Below are positions 51,023 through 59,879 of a stretch of 64,000 nucleotides of DNA, piece after piece (positions within the stretch are counted from its first letter, which is position 1; each line of letters begins with the position of its first letter). Both the position numbers and the translations under genes were made by a program. Below the pieces are notes generated by a model, which did no database searches, had not been told where the DNA came from, and worked only from the letters and a program-made list of their open reading frames with translations. The DNA comes from CAVYXF01 sp963772335 (lineage in GTDB: Bacteria; Pseudomonadota; Alphaproteobacteria; Rhizobiales; Rhodomicrobiaceae): positions 496,001 through 560,000 of the forward strand of contig CAVYXF010000001.1 in NCBI GenBank assembly GCA_963772335.1, read 5' to 3'.

Positions 51023-53092
51023 ATGTCCATTCCCGATCCGCGCCCGACGCTCAGCGCTCCGGACGACGATCCCTATATCTGGCTCGAAGACATTGACGGC
51101 GCTGCCGCCCTCGCCTGGGTGGCGGAGCAGAATGCGCGAACGCTGGCGCGCTTCGGTGGCCCCCGCTTCAAGGCGGACAGCGAGACCCTGACGGCGATCT
51201 TCGACCGGCCGGACAACATTCCTTATGTCACCCGCCGCGGCGGGCTGCTCTACAATTTCTGGCAGGACGCCGCTCATCCGCGCGGTCTATGGCGGCGCAC
51301 AACGCTCGCCTCCTTCCTTACGGACGGCCCGGATTGGGAGACCCTGCTCGACCTCGACACCCTTGCGGCAGATGAGGGTCAGGACTGGGTCTGGGGCGGT
51401 GCCTCGACGCTACCCCCCGCCCATGAGCGCGCTATCCTGCGGCTGTCGCGCGGGGGAAGCGATGCCGTTGAGCTGCGCGAATTCGATCTGACCCGGAAAG
51501 CCTTCGTCGAGAGCGGCTTCTATCTTCCGGAAGCGAAAGGCGGCGTTGCATGGCTCGATGCGGATACACTGCTGCTCTCAAGTGCCTACGGTGGCGAGCC
51601 TATGCAGACCCGCTCCGGCTATGCCCGCACCGTCCGGCGCTGGGCGAGGGGTGCCGATCCGTTGGCGGGGCCGGTTCTGTTCGAAATCGATAACGACGCA
51701 ATGGCGACCGCCGCCGTGGTCGACCGAACGGCGGACACGGAGCGGGTTTGGTTCTTCGACCGGTTCGGCTTTTTCGACGAAAGGGTCTGGCTCGGCGACC
51801 AGAACGGGCCGCAGGCCCGGCTTGACGTGCCGACCGATGCACAGATCGGCTTCAATCGCGACTGGCTGGTCCTGAAGACGCGAACGCCCTGGACGGTCGC
51901 TGGCACGACCTATGCGCCCGATACGCTACTCGGTGGGGCGATCGCCGACATCCTGGCCGGCACCCCGCGGCTTCAGGTGCTGTTCGAGGGCAGTGAGCGG
52001 ATCGCCCTGAAATATTTCTTCTGGGCAGGCAGCCGTCTCGTGCTCTCCATTCTCGACAATCTGCGCCCGCGCTATGACGTGTTCACCCCATCGGCGACGG
52101 GTTGGGCCGGGAGCCGGCTCTCTGGCCTGCCGGAGACGGGCGTGGTCTCAGCCTGGCGGCTCGATGCCGAGGAGACCGAGTCGAACGGCGATGTGCTGGT
52201 CAATGCCGAAGATCCCCTCACCACGCCAGCTCTCAGCCTCTTCGCACCCGGCGCAGCGCCGACAGTGCTGAAACGCGCGCCGACGGTTTTCAATGCGAGC
52301 GGGCTCATCGTAACGCGACATGAGGCGGTCTCCACCGATGGCGAGCGCATCCCTTATGTGCAGGTCGGCCCCGCCGACGAGACCGGGAACGCGCCGGTGC
52401 TGATGACCGGCTATGGTGGCTTCGGGCTGCCGCGCGAGCCGGGCTACGTACCAAGCGTCGGCAAGCTGTGGCTCGAGCCCGGCGGCACTTATGTCCTCAC
52501 CCATATCCGCGGGGGCGGTGAGTTCGGCACCCGCTGGCACGAGGCCGGGCGGCAGGCCGGCAAAATCCTGTCGCATGATGATTTCGCGGCCGTCGCCGCC
52601 GATCTCGTCCGGCGCGGCGTAACCCAGCCGAAGCGGATCGCGGCAACCGGCGGCTCGAATGGCGGCATCCTCATCACCAATATGCTGACGCGATATCCGG
52701 AGCGGTTCGGGGCGCTGTTCTGCACGATCCCGCTGATCGACATGCGCCGCTATCCCAAGCTCCTCGCTGGGGCGAGTTGGATCGCCGAATATGGCGATCC
52801 GGACAAGGCCGAGGACTGGGCGTTCCTGCAGAGATATTCGGCCTATCACGCTGCCGAAGCCGGGCGCGATTATCCGCCCATCCTGATCGCAACGACGCGC
52901 CGCGATGACCGCGTCCATCCCGGCCACGCCAGGAAAATGACCGCCAAGCTGCAGGCCATGGGCTATGACGCGTATTTCTACGAGCCGGAGGCCGGCGGTC
53001 ATGGCTACGGCAAGGACAACAAGGAGCGCGCCGCGTTCATCGCGCTCGGCTATGGCTTTCTACGCGAGAAGATCGGCTGGATGGAGGTCTGA
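51023..53092 (+). CDS. prolyl oligopeptidase family serine peptidase (S9)
   Basis: The 689-residue enzyme has an N-terminal beta-propeller starting DPYIWLEDIDGAAALAWVAEQNART, typical of S9A proteins. The C-terminal hydrolase domain has the nucleophile Ser545 in TGGSNGGIL, the Asp in ATTRRDDRVHPGHARKM and the His in GGHGYGKDN. It cleaves short peptides after proline or related residues. No signal peptide is present, so it is cytoplasmic. AAGAGGC precedes ATG 51023. Confidence 0.93.
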   Translation: MSIPDPRPTLSAPDDDPYIWLEDIDGAAALAWVAEQNARTLARFGGPRFKADSETLTAIFDRPDNIPYVTRRGGLLYNFWQDAAHPRGLWRRTTLASFLTDGPDWETLLDLDTLAADEGQDWVWGGASTLPPAHERAILRLSRGGSDAVELREFDLTRKAFVESGFYLPEAKGGVAWLDADTLLLSSAYGGEPMQTRSGYARTVRRWARGADPLAGPVLFEIDNDAMATAAVVDRTADTERVWFFDRFGFFDERVWLGDQNGPQARLDVPTDAQIGFNRDWLVLKTRTPWTVAGTTYAPDTLLGGAIADILAGTPRLQVLFEGSERIALKYFFWAGSRLVLSILDNLRPRYDVFTPSATGWAGSRLSGLPETGVVSAWRLDAEETESNGDVLVNAEDPLTTPALSLFAPGAAPTVLKRAPTVFNASGLIVTRHEAVSTDGERIPYVQVGPADETGNAPVLMTGYGGFGLPREPGYVPSVGKLWLEPGGTYVLTHIRGGGEFGTRWHEAGRQAGKILSHDDFAAVAADLVRRGVTQPKRIAATGGSNGGILITNMLTRYPERFGALFCTIPLIDMRRYPKLLAGASWIAEYGDPDKAEDWAFLQRYSAYHAAEAGRDYPPILIATTRRDDRVHPGHARKMTAKLQAMGYDAYFYEPEAGGHGYGKDNKERAAFIALGYGFLREKIGWMEV

Positions 53093-53128
53093 TCGCGCAA
53101 CGCCGCTTGCCATTGCTATGGCGCAGAA

Positions 53129-53953
53129 TCAGCTGCCCTGGCCGCAGCGCAGACGGGTCTCTTCGGGGCGCGGATCGTCCTCCGCGGCATTCTCTGCTTC
53201 GGCAAGAGGCGGCTCATCTTCCTGAAGCGGCTCTTCCTCCGCTGCGCCATCCTCGAGCGGGTCCTCATCGGGGGTGAGAATCGGAAAATCATGCGGCTCG
53301 GGGACAGCGAAGCCCGGCGGAAGATTGCTGTCGAGAAGGCCAGCGCCTTTCAGCTCGGCAAGACCGGGCAGATCCTTCACTCCGTCGAGACCGAAATGCT
53401 CCAGGAAGGTGTTGGTCGTACCGTAGGTGACCGGCCGCCCCGGCGCGCGGCGGCGGCCGCGCATGCGCACCCAGCCCATCTCCATCAGCACATCCAGTGT
53501 GCCCTTGGAAGTGGAAACGCCGCGGATTTCCTCGATTTCCGCACGGGTGACGGGCTGGTGATAGGCGATGATCGCCAGCGTCTCTAAGGCGGCACGCGAC
53601 AGCTTTCGCGGCTCGACCGAGTAGCGCTCCAGGATGAAGGAGAGATCGGGCGCGGTGCGGAACGCCCATTTGCCGGCGACGCGCATCAGATTGACGCCGC
53701 GCCCGGCATAGAGGTTCTGCAGCTCTTCAAGCAGCGCACCAATATCGTCCTTTGCGGTGAAGAACTCGACGAGTCTCCCCTCATCCAGCGGTTCGGAGGC
53801 GGCGAACAGCACGGCTTCGAGAATGCGCAGCTTCTCCCAGCGCTCGGCGGAGGGCAGCCGCGCCACATTGGCGGCAAGGCTCTGCATCGGCGGGGCCTCG
53901 CGAGCGGGAAATGGCAGGCGGCCCTGATTGTTGTTCATCTCATCGTCCGACAT
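53129..53953 (-). CDS. scpB: segregation and condensation protein B
   Basis: From ATG 53953 (AGGA upstream) the 274-residue protein has the tandem winged helices of ScpB: WEKLRILEAVLFAASEPLDEGRL, LMRVAGKWAFRTAPDLSFIL, LSRAALETLAIIAYHQPVTRAEIEEIRGVSTSKGTLDVLMEMGWV and GRPVTYGTTNTFLEHFGL. An acidic C-terminal tail follows. It dimerises and binds the kleisin ScpA in the SMC condensin. It lies downstream of scpA on the same strand. Confidence 0.95.
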   Translation of the reverse strand: MSDDEMNNNQGRLPFPAREAPPMQSLAANVARLPSAERWEKLRILEAVLFAASEPLDEGRLVEFFTAKDDIGALLEELQNLYAGRGVNLMRVAGKWAFRTAPDLSFILERYSVEPRKLSRAALETLAIIAYHQPVTRAEIEEIRGVSTSKGTLDVLMEMGWVRMRGRRRAPGRPVTYGTTNTFLEHFGLDGVKDLPGLAELKGAGLLDSNLPPGFAVPEPHDFPILTPDEDPLEDGAAEEEPLQEDEPPLAEAENAAEDDPRPEETRLRCGQGS

Positions 53954-54005
53954 CAGGTTGATCCTAAACGCTGTTACGCGCATTTGACTGGCGAGCTTTA
54001 TGTTT

Positions 54006-54056
54006 GCGCATCGGATTTGTCCGAAAAACCGGTCTCCATTTTTCGGTCCGATGCGC
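54006..54056. repeat. palindromic intergenic repeat between scpA and scpB
   Basis: GCGCATCGGA (54006-54015) pairs with TCCGATGCGC (54047-54056). An inner CCGAAAAA (54021-54028) pairs with TTTTTCGG (54039-54046) around a ten-base loop. From memory, closely similar palindromes recur in spacers of many Hyphomicrobiales genomes. The right arm touches the scpA stop codon. Confidence 0.75.
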
Positions 54057-54946
54057 TAATTGCCAGGCGCTGGCTCGGCGCCGGCATTGCTGTCCGGCTG
54101 CGACGGCTTCAGCCATCTGACGTAGATAGGAGCGAAAGGCCGGGCCTGGCGCAATTCGGTGAAACCCTCGCGGGTGAGTTCAAGGGTCGCACCGAAGGAG
54201 GAGGCGAGCGCTGTCTTACTGACGACAGGATCGAGCAGATATTCGGCGAGATAGCCTTCCAGCACCTTCCAGTCGGCCTCTAAACCGACCAGCCGCTGGA
54301 GCAGTTCGCGCGCGTCCTTGATCGACCAGACCTCGCGGGCGCCCCATTTGACCGGCGCCATAACCACGTTCTTGCGGCGCTGATCGGCATAGGCCTTGAG
54401 CAGATCGTAGATGCTCGCCCAATAATCACTTTTGCGGATGGTGCGCATGCCTTCGGGGAGGCCCCGGGAGAAGAAATCAAGCCCAAGCTGCTTGGCGTTG
54501 AACAGCTTCGCCGCGGCCTCCCGCATCGCCTCCAGGCGCTGGAGGCGGAAGGCGAGATGCAGCGCCATTTCCTCGCCGTCGACGCCGTCCTCCAGCTTGG
54601 CCTCCACGGGCAGCAGGAGCTTCGATTTGAGGAAAGCGAGCCAGGCCGCCATCACCAGATAATCGGCGGCGATCTCGAGCCGCAGCGCGCGCGCCTCGGC
54701 GATATAGGCCAGATATTGCTCGGCGAGCGCCAGCACAGAGAGTTTGGTCAGGTCGATTTTTTGTGCGCGGGCGAGGTGCAGCAGGAGATCGAGCGGTCCT
54801 TCGAAGCCGTCAAGCGTGACGAGCATCCGCTCCGACGGCGCGAGATCGTCGAAGGTGACGACATTCTCAAACGGATTACGCGCCGAGGCCTGCTCGTCGC
54901 TGCCGCTTGCTGCGCCTCCTTCGTCCGCCATCTGTCCCGCGTTCAT
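54056..54946 (-). CDS. scpA: segregation and condensation protein A (kleisin)
   Basis: The 296-residue ScpA has the N-terminal SMC-binding region VTLDGFEGPLDLLLHLARAQKIDLTKLSVLALAEQYLAYI, the conserved LEIAADYLVMAAWLAFLKSKLLLP helix, and a C-terminal winged helix (LEADWKVLEGYLAEYLLDPVVSKTALASSFGATLELTREG). It bridges the two SMC heads and recruits ScpB. It is the fourth gene of the argS-SPOR-nagZ-scpA-scpB cluster. The ATG at 54946 gives a 38-residue unstructured leader. Confidence 0.95.
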   Translation of the reverse strand: MNAGQMADEGGAASGSDEQASARNPFENVVTFDDLAPSERMLVTLDGFEGPLDLLLHLARAQKIDLTKLSVLALAEQYLAYIAEARALRLEIAADYLVMAAWLAFLKSKLLLPVEAKLEDGVDGEEMALHLAFRLQRLEAMREAAAKLFNAKQLGLDFFSRGLPEGMRTIRKSDYWASIYDLLKAYADQRRKNVVMAPVKWGAREVWSIKDARELLQRLVGLEADWKVLEGYLAEYLLDPVVSKTALASSFGATLELTREGFTELRQARPFAPIYVRWLKPSQPDSNAGAEPAPGN

Positions 54947-54993
54947 GCTCCGGCCTAGGGAAAACTGTGAAAATCTTGTGGATCATGGCTGAT

Positions 54994-56022
54994 TCACGCG
55001 ATTTCAGCCAGAGCTTCGCCAAGAAGAGCGAAAGCGCGGCTTTCATCGAAAGATTGGGGCTCGCGCAGCCTGTCGCAAGCCGCTTCGAAACGGCGCGCCG
55101 CCTCGCCTGCAAGCTCGGGTGTTACCCTGGCGACCGCCTCCATCTCGGCGAAGTTTCCGCTGCAGTGAAGCACGACATCGCAACCAGCCTCGAGTACAGC
55201 GCGCGCCCGCTCCTCCACGCTTCCGCTCAGCGCCCTCATGCCGATGTCGTCACACATCAGCAAGCCATCAAAGCCGATCACCTCGCGAATGACGCCCTGA
55301 ATGATTGTCGGCGAAGCACTTGCAGGGCGCGCGGCATCGATCTCGGGAATGAGGATATGCGCGGTCATGCCGAGCGGCATATCGGCGAGGGCGCGGAACG
55401 CGGCGAAGTCTGTGCCCTCCAGCTCGGCGCGACTTGCTTCGATCACCGGCAGCGAGAGATGGCTGTCCGCAAAAGCGCGGCCATGGCCGGGGATGTGCTT
55501 GATGACCGGCAGTACGCCGCCTTCGAGATAGCCTTCCGCCACGGCTCGGCCAAGCGCCGCCACCTGATCCGCCGCTTCGCCGTAGGCGCGGTCGCCAATG
55601 ATGTCATGAGCACCGGGTACCGGCACATCGAGGACAGGCGCACAGTTCACGGTAATGCCGAGCTCGGCGAGATCGCGGGCGATGAGGCGTGCACCAAGGC
55701 GGGCCGCCTCAAGACCTGTCTCGGGCTCGCGGGCGTAGAGCGCACCGAAGAAGCGGCCGGGCGGATAGCGCCGCCAGCGCGGAGGTACGAGACGCTGCAC
55801 GCGCCCGCCCTCCTGGTCGATGAGGACGAATGGCTTCTCGCTGCCCAGCGAACCCCGGAAATCACTGATCAGCCCCCGGATCTGGTCCGGGTCCTGGCAG
55901 TTACGCCGGAACAGGATGAGGCCGCAGGGACGGGCATCCCGGAAGAATGCCCTTTCGGCCGCAGTGAGGCTGGCGCCCTCACACCCGCTGATGAATGCGC
56001 GAAGGCCGTCCGCCATGGGCAA
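54994..56022 (-). CDS. nagZ: beta-N-acetylhexosaminidase
   Basis: The 342-residue GH3 enzyme removes GlcNAc from anhydromuropeptides in peptidoglycan recycling. Motifs are PCGLILFRRNCQDP, VLIDQEGGRVQRL, INCAPVLDV-like VNCAPVLDVPV, KHIPGHGRAFADSH (catalytic Asp-Ser-His dyad), and nucleophile Asp in GLLMCDDIGMRALSG. The length equals E. coli NagZ, with no signal peptide. It lies between the SPOR gene and scpA, the standard alphaproteobacterial order. Confidence 0.95.
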   Translation of the reverse strand: MPMADGLRAFISGCEGASLTAAERAFFRDARPCGLILFRRNCQDPDQIRGLISDFRGSLGSEKPFVLIDQEGGRVQRLVPPRWRRYPPGRFFGALYAREPETGLEAARLGARLIARDLAELGITVNCAPVLDVPVPGAHDIIGDRAYGEAADQVAALGRAVAEGYLEGGVLPVIKHIPGHGRAFADSHLSLPVIEASRAELEGTDFAAFRALADMPLGMTAHILIPEIDAARPASASPTIIQGVIREVIGFDGLLMCDDIGMRALSGSVEERARAVLEAGCDVVLHCSGNFAEMEAVARVTPELAGEAARRFEAACDRLREPQSFDESRAFALLGEALAEIA

Positions 56023-56137
56023 TTCCGAATCGAAAAGGAGCTCTTCTTTGCGAGAGGCCCAAAGCGCTCAGAGAAAGCAAAGCCGAGGCGCAAAAAGCAT
56101 CATGGCACGCCGCTAAAGCGCGACGCGCCAAGCATGC

Positions 56138-57961
56138 CTATTCCTTGCGGCTGAAGCAGCTCTTCATGCCGGCCGTCTTCAGGTCCTCGCAGAGCTTGTC
56201 CGCATCGGCCTTGTTCGGCATTGGACCGACCATTAACCGGTACCAGACGCCTTTCTCACCCAGATCGACCTTACGCACCGACGGCGGATGATTGCCGAGG
56301 ACGGAGGCGTATTTCTGCTGCAGATCGGCAAAGGCGGCCATCGCCGCAGCCTGATCATTGCGCGCCGCGATCTGCACGAACATACCGCTTTCGCCGCCGC
56401 TCGATGGCGCTACGGCCGCAGGCCCAACGGCCGGCGCCGCGGTGACTGCCGCCACCTGGGTGCGGGCGCGGGCAGGTGCGGCGGGAGCCGCAGCAGGCGG
56501 CGCCGCATCGTCAGCCGGGGCGGGGGCTTCACGCGATACCACGCCCTTCGGTGCACCACCGGCAAGCGTCGTTTCGCCCTCAGAAGGCGCCTGGCGGCGC
56601 TGGACGCGCGAGGCATCGACCGTCCCATCCGGCCGGAAGATTTCCGTCTTTACCGGACGCGGCGTGTCAAGATTCGCCGTGCTGGCTGCTGCCGTTGCCG
56701 GCGGCGAATCGTCCTGCTTCTTGGCGTCACGCAGCGCGTTCTGGATCCGCTCCTCCAGCGTACCGCTGGCGCCGGTCGTTACCACGCCGGGGACGTCATT
56801 GCTGCTGGCCGGCTGCTCGTCCCGCGCTGCCACGCGCGTTGGCTCCTCATCGCCGCCGGCCGCATTGCCGAGACGATCGTAGATCAGCTTGCCGCCATTG
56901 GGGAATTCGCGGCCACCGGGATCAGCGGGCTTCTCTTTGATCGGCCGCGTATCGGCTGTCATGATCGGCGGCTCGCCGCCGTCGATCCCACCAAGCTGCG
57001 ACTTGTACAGATAGGCGAGGCCGCCACCTGTCACCACGGCGCCGATCAGAACGGCAGCCATCAACTTCTTGCTGCTGCCTTTTCTCGGCTCCGCATATTC
57101 GTCTTCGCCGTCAAACTCGTCCTCATCGACGAGATAGTCGGCATCGAGATCCTCATGCCCACCGAGCTTAGCGCCCGGAAAGGGACGGGCAAGCTCCGGT
57201 GCCGGCGCCTGATCGAAACTTTCCCAGGCGCGATCGCCCACCTGGTCGAAGCCGTGGTCGAGCCCACCCGCTGCCGGTGCGGCAGGCGCGCGCGGCTCAT
57301 CGAGCTCTCCTGGGCCGAAGTCATGCGCAGCGAAATCATTCGCGCGATAGCGGCCTGCCCCTGCCATCGGCGGGGCTCTCTCAGGCTCAGAGTCGGCCGC
57401 GAAGAACCGGTCGTGCACGGATTGCACTTCTACCGGATTTGACTCCTCATGCGACTGATAGAAGTTGGCTGCAGGATACTGGTCGCCCTGCGGCTCCCGA
57501 TAATCGTTGGATTGCCAATTGCCATCGAAATCGCGCTTGCCGCCGGCATCATAGGGGTCGTGCGCGACATTCTGATAAGGGTCATGGAGTTGCGGACGGG
57601 CGCGATCAGGCGCTGGCGCGGGGCCCTGGCGAGGCGGCGGAGCCGCACGGGCATCGCCCTGCTCCCGATCTTGGCGATCACCGCGCCCGGGGCGCTTTTC
57701 CTGATTGGCGTACGCTTCCGGCCGGTATGCGGAAAAGGACGGCTGCTGCTTTCCCCCATTGGGTGCAGCGCGCTCTGGATAATCCTGCGTGTCGAACGTC
57801 GGATACTGATCATCCTGGCGGGGTGAAGGCGGCCGCGCGCCGTTGCGCGAATCATATCGCGCCTGCTGCCGCATCTCATCACCCCGCCGCTCGCCGGATG
57901 GATGATAGGTGTCGTCGGGTCTGCCCCGCCGTGCCCGATTCGGGTCGTCAGGATATGCCAT
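56138..57961 (-). CDS. SPOR domain-containing membrane protein
   Basis: The 607-residue protein has a long hydrophilic N-terminal region rich in Arg, Asp, Pro and Gln. A single transmembrane helix (KLMAAVLIGAVVTGGGLAYLY) lies near residues 297-318, followed by a Pro/Ala-rich periplasmic linker and a C-terminal SPOR domain (FVQIAARNDQAAAMAAFADLQQKYASVL ... VWYRLMVGPMPNKADADKLCEDLKTAGMKSCF). SPOR domains bind denuded septal glycan. The protein probably acts at the division site. Gene order after argS is conserved. The very large cytoplasmic part is notable. Confidence 0.93.
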   Translation of the reverse strand: MAYPDDPNRARRGRPDDTYHPSGERRGDEMRQQARYDSRNGARPPSPRQDDQYPTFDTQDYPERAAPNGGKQQPSFSAYRPEAYANQEKRPGRGDRQDREQGDARAAPPPRQGPAPAPDRARPQLHDPYQNVAHDPYDAGGKRDFDGNWQSNDYREPQGDQYPAANFYQSHEESNPVEVQSVHDRFFAADSEPERAPPMAGAGRYRANDFAAHDFGPGELDEPRAPAAPAAGGLDHGFDQVGDRAWESFDQAPAPELARPFPGAKLGGHEDLDADYLVDEDEFDGEDEYAEPRKGSSKKLMAAVLIGAVVTGGGLAYLYKSQLGGIDGGEPPIMTADTRPIKEKPADPGGREFPNGGKLIYDRLGNAAGGDEEPTRVAARDEQPASSNDVPGVVTTGASGTLEERIQNALRDAKKQDDSPPATAAASTANLDTPRPVKTEIFRPDGTVDASRVQRRQAPSEGETTLAGGAPKGVVSREAPAPADDAAPPAAAPAAPARARTQVAAVTAAPAVGPAAVAPSSGGESGMFVQIAARNDQAAAMAAFADLQQKYASVLGNHPPSVRKVDLGEKGVWYRLMVGPMPNKADADKLCEDLKTAGMKSCFSRKE

Positions 57962-58012
57962 ATAAACAGTTCCTTCGCCTTGACCCCCACTTGGTCCAAG
58001 CGGAGCTCAGTT

Positions 58013-59773
58013 TCAGCGCATCTCTAATACTGGTTTGACGCCCAGAATGCCCAGGCCGGAGCGAATAACTTGCCCCACAGCCACGACCAGCCCCATCCGC
58101 GCCTTTGTAAGCTCTTGATCATTTTCGACAATGAACCGTAATTGTGGCAACTCTTTGCCACGGCTCCACAACCCATGGAACTCGCTCGCCAGCTCATACA
58201 AGTAAAACGCGATGCGGTGGGGCTCGTGCGCGATAGCTGCAGACTTAACTAAACGTGGATAGTGCGCCATCCGCTTGACGACGGCAAGTTCTCCCTCGTC
58301 CCGCAGCAAGCCGAATTGGGCATTCGCGAGTTGTTTTCCACTCAATTTTAGCTTGGGCATGAGTTCTTGCACATTGCGCAGCACAGAATGCGTCCGCGCA
58401 TGGGCATATTGCACATAGAATACCGGATTATCTCGTGATTGCTCTACAACCTTAGCGAAATCGAAATCCAGCATTGCGTCGTTTTTGCGGTAGAGCATCA
58501 TGAAGCGCACCGAATCAGGCCCGACCTCATCCACCACCTCGCGCAGGGTGACAAACGAGCCGGAGCGCTTCGACATCTTTACCGGCTCGCCGGCACGGAA
58601 CAGGCGCACCAACTGGCACAGCTTCACATCGAGTTTCGCCTCCTCGCCGCCAAGCGCGGCAATCGCGGCCTGCATGCGTTTGACATAACCGCCATGATCG
58701 GCGCCCAACACGTCGATCATACTGTCGAAGCCACGCTGCAACTTTGAGCGGTGATAGGCCATGTCGGATGCGAAATAGGTGTAGGAGCCGTCCGATTTGA
58801 TCAGCGGCCGGTCTACGTCATCGCCAAAGGCAGTGGCGCGGAACAAGGTCTGCTCACGGTCCTCCCAATCCTCGGGCAGCTTGCCCTTGGGTGGCGGGAG
58901 GCGCCCTTCATAGATGAGGCCCCGCGCGCGCAGCTCCTCGATGGTCGCCGCGACCTCGTTCACCGGTCCCTCGATCAGCGAACGCTCGGAGAAGAACACG
59001 TCGTGATGGATGCCGAGGGCGTTCAGATCCTCGCGGATGGCGTCCATCATCATCGAGACGGCCTTCGCCCGCACGATCGGCAGCCATTCCTCTTCCGGAA
59101 GATTGTGCAGCCGGTTGCGATACTCGGCGGCAAGCGCCTCGCCGACGGGCTTGAGGTAGTCCCCCGGATAGAGCCCTTCGGGAATCGACCCTATCTCCTC
59201 GCCTAGCGCCTCGCGGTAGCGCAGGAAGGCCGAGCGCGCGAGTGTATCGACCTGGGCGCCGGCGTCGTTGATGTAATATTCCCGCGTCACCTCATAGCCG
59301 GAAGCAGCAAGCAGATTGGCAAGCGCATCGCCGAACACTGCGCCGCGGCAATGGCCGACATGCATCGGTCCGGTCGGATTGGCCGAGACATATTCCACAT
59401 TCATCGCCGCGCCCTCGCCGAGCTTCGACAGGCCGAAGGCATCGCCCTGCATCAGCACGGATTTCAAGAGCTTCGGCCAGAATGCTTCCTTGAGGGTGAG
59501 ATTGATGAATCCCGGCCCGGCGATATCCACCTTCGCGACATCGGGAAGGCTTTCGAAATATTGCGCAAAATGGCCGGCAAGCTCTCGCGGCGGAAGACCC
59601 GCCTCCTTGGCCAGCACCATGGCGGCGTTGATGGCGATGTCGCCGTGGGAAGGATCGCGCGGCGGCTCAACGGTCAGGCTGGCGCGGCTTTCCGCGGGCA
59701 GCACACCCGACTTTTGCAGCGCCGCGACGGCGTCACGCGTATGGGCTTCGAAATCGGCGAAAAGGTTCATCAC
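58013..59773 (-). CDS. argS: arginyl-tRNA synthetase
   Basis: The 586-residue class I synthetase charges tRNA-Arg. It has the HIGH-type motif HVGH in NPTGPMHVGHCRGAVFGD and KMSKRSGSFVTL as the KMSKS loop. The N-terminal Arg-S additional domain (FADFEAHTRDAVAALQKSG) and the C-terminal DALR anticodon-binding domain ending in SGLGILGVKPVLEMR are complete. It heads the cluster ending with scpB. The last third (58200-58480) is less GC-rich than the remainder. Confidence 0.97.
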   Translation of the reverse strand: MMNLFADFEAHTRDAVAALQKSGVLPAESRASLTVEPPRDPSHGDIAINAAMVLAKEAGLPPRELAGHFAQYFESLPDVAKVDIAGPGFINLTLKEAFWPKLLKSVLMQGDAFGLSKLGEGAAMNVEYVSANPTGPMHVGHCRGAVFGDALANLLAASGYEVTREYYINDAGAQVDTLARSAFLRYREALGEEIGSIPEGLYPGDYLKPVGEALAAEYRNRLHNLPEEEWLPIVRAKAVSMMMDAIREDLNALGIHHDVFFSERSLIEGPVNEVAATIEELRARGLIYEGRLPPPKGKLPEDWEDREQTLFRATAFGDDVDRPLIKSDGSYTYFASDMAYHRSKLQRGFDSMIDVLGADHGGYVKRMQAAIAALGGEEAKLDVKLCQLVRLFRAGEPVKMSKRSGSFVTLREVVDEVGPDSVRFMMLYRKNDAMLDFDFAKVVEQSRDNPVFYVQYAHARTHSVLRNVQELMPKLKLSGKQLANAQFGLLRDEGELAVVKRMAHYPRLVKSAAIAHEPHRIAFYLYELASEFHGLWSRGKELPQLRFIVENDQELTKARMGLVVAVGQVIRSGLGILGVKPVLEMR

Positions 59774-59879
59774 ATATCCGGAAGGCTGGGGCCGTCAGCG
59801 TGGCGCCTCGCAATGCCGAAAAAAGTCCGCAGCAAGTTCGTCGGCATTTGCGGGACAAAGAAACACTACGAGCTACCGG

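Noticed and set aside
54006..54056. Simple intrinsic terminator of scpA
   Set aside because: The T-rich arm is inside the stem rather than after it, and the sequence matches a dispersed palindromic repeat type better.
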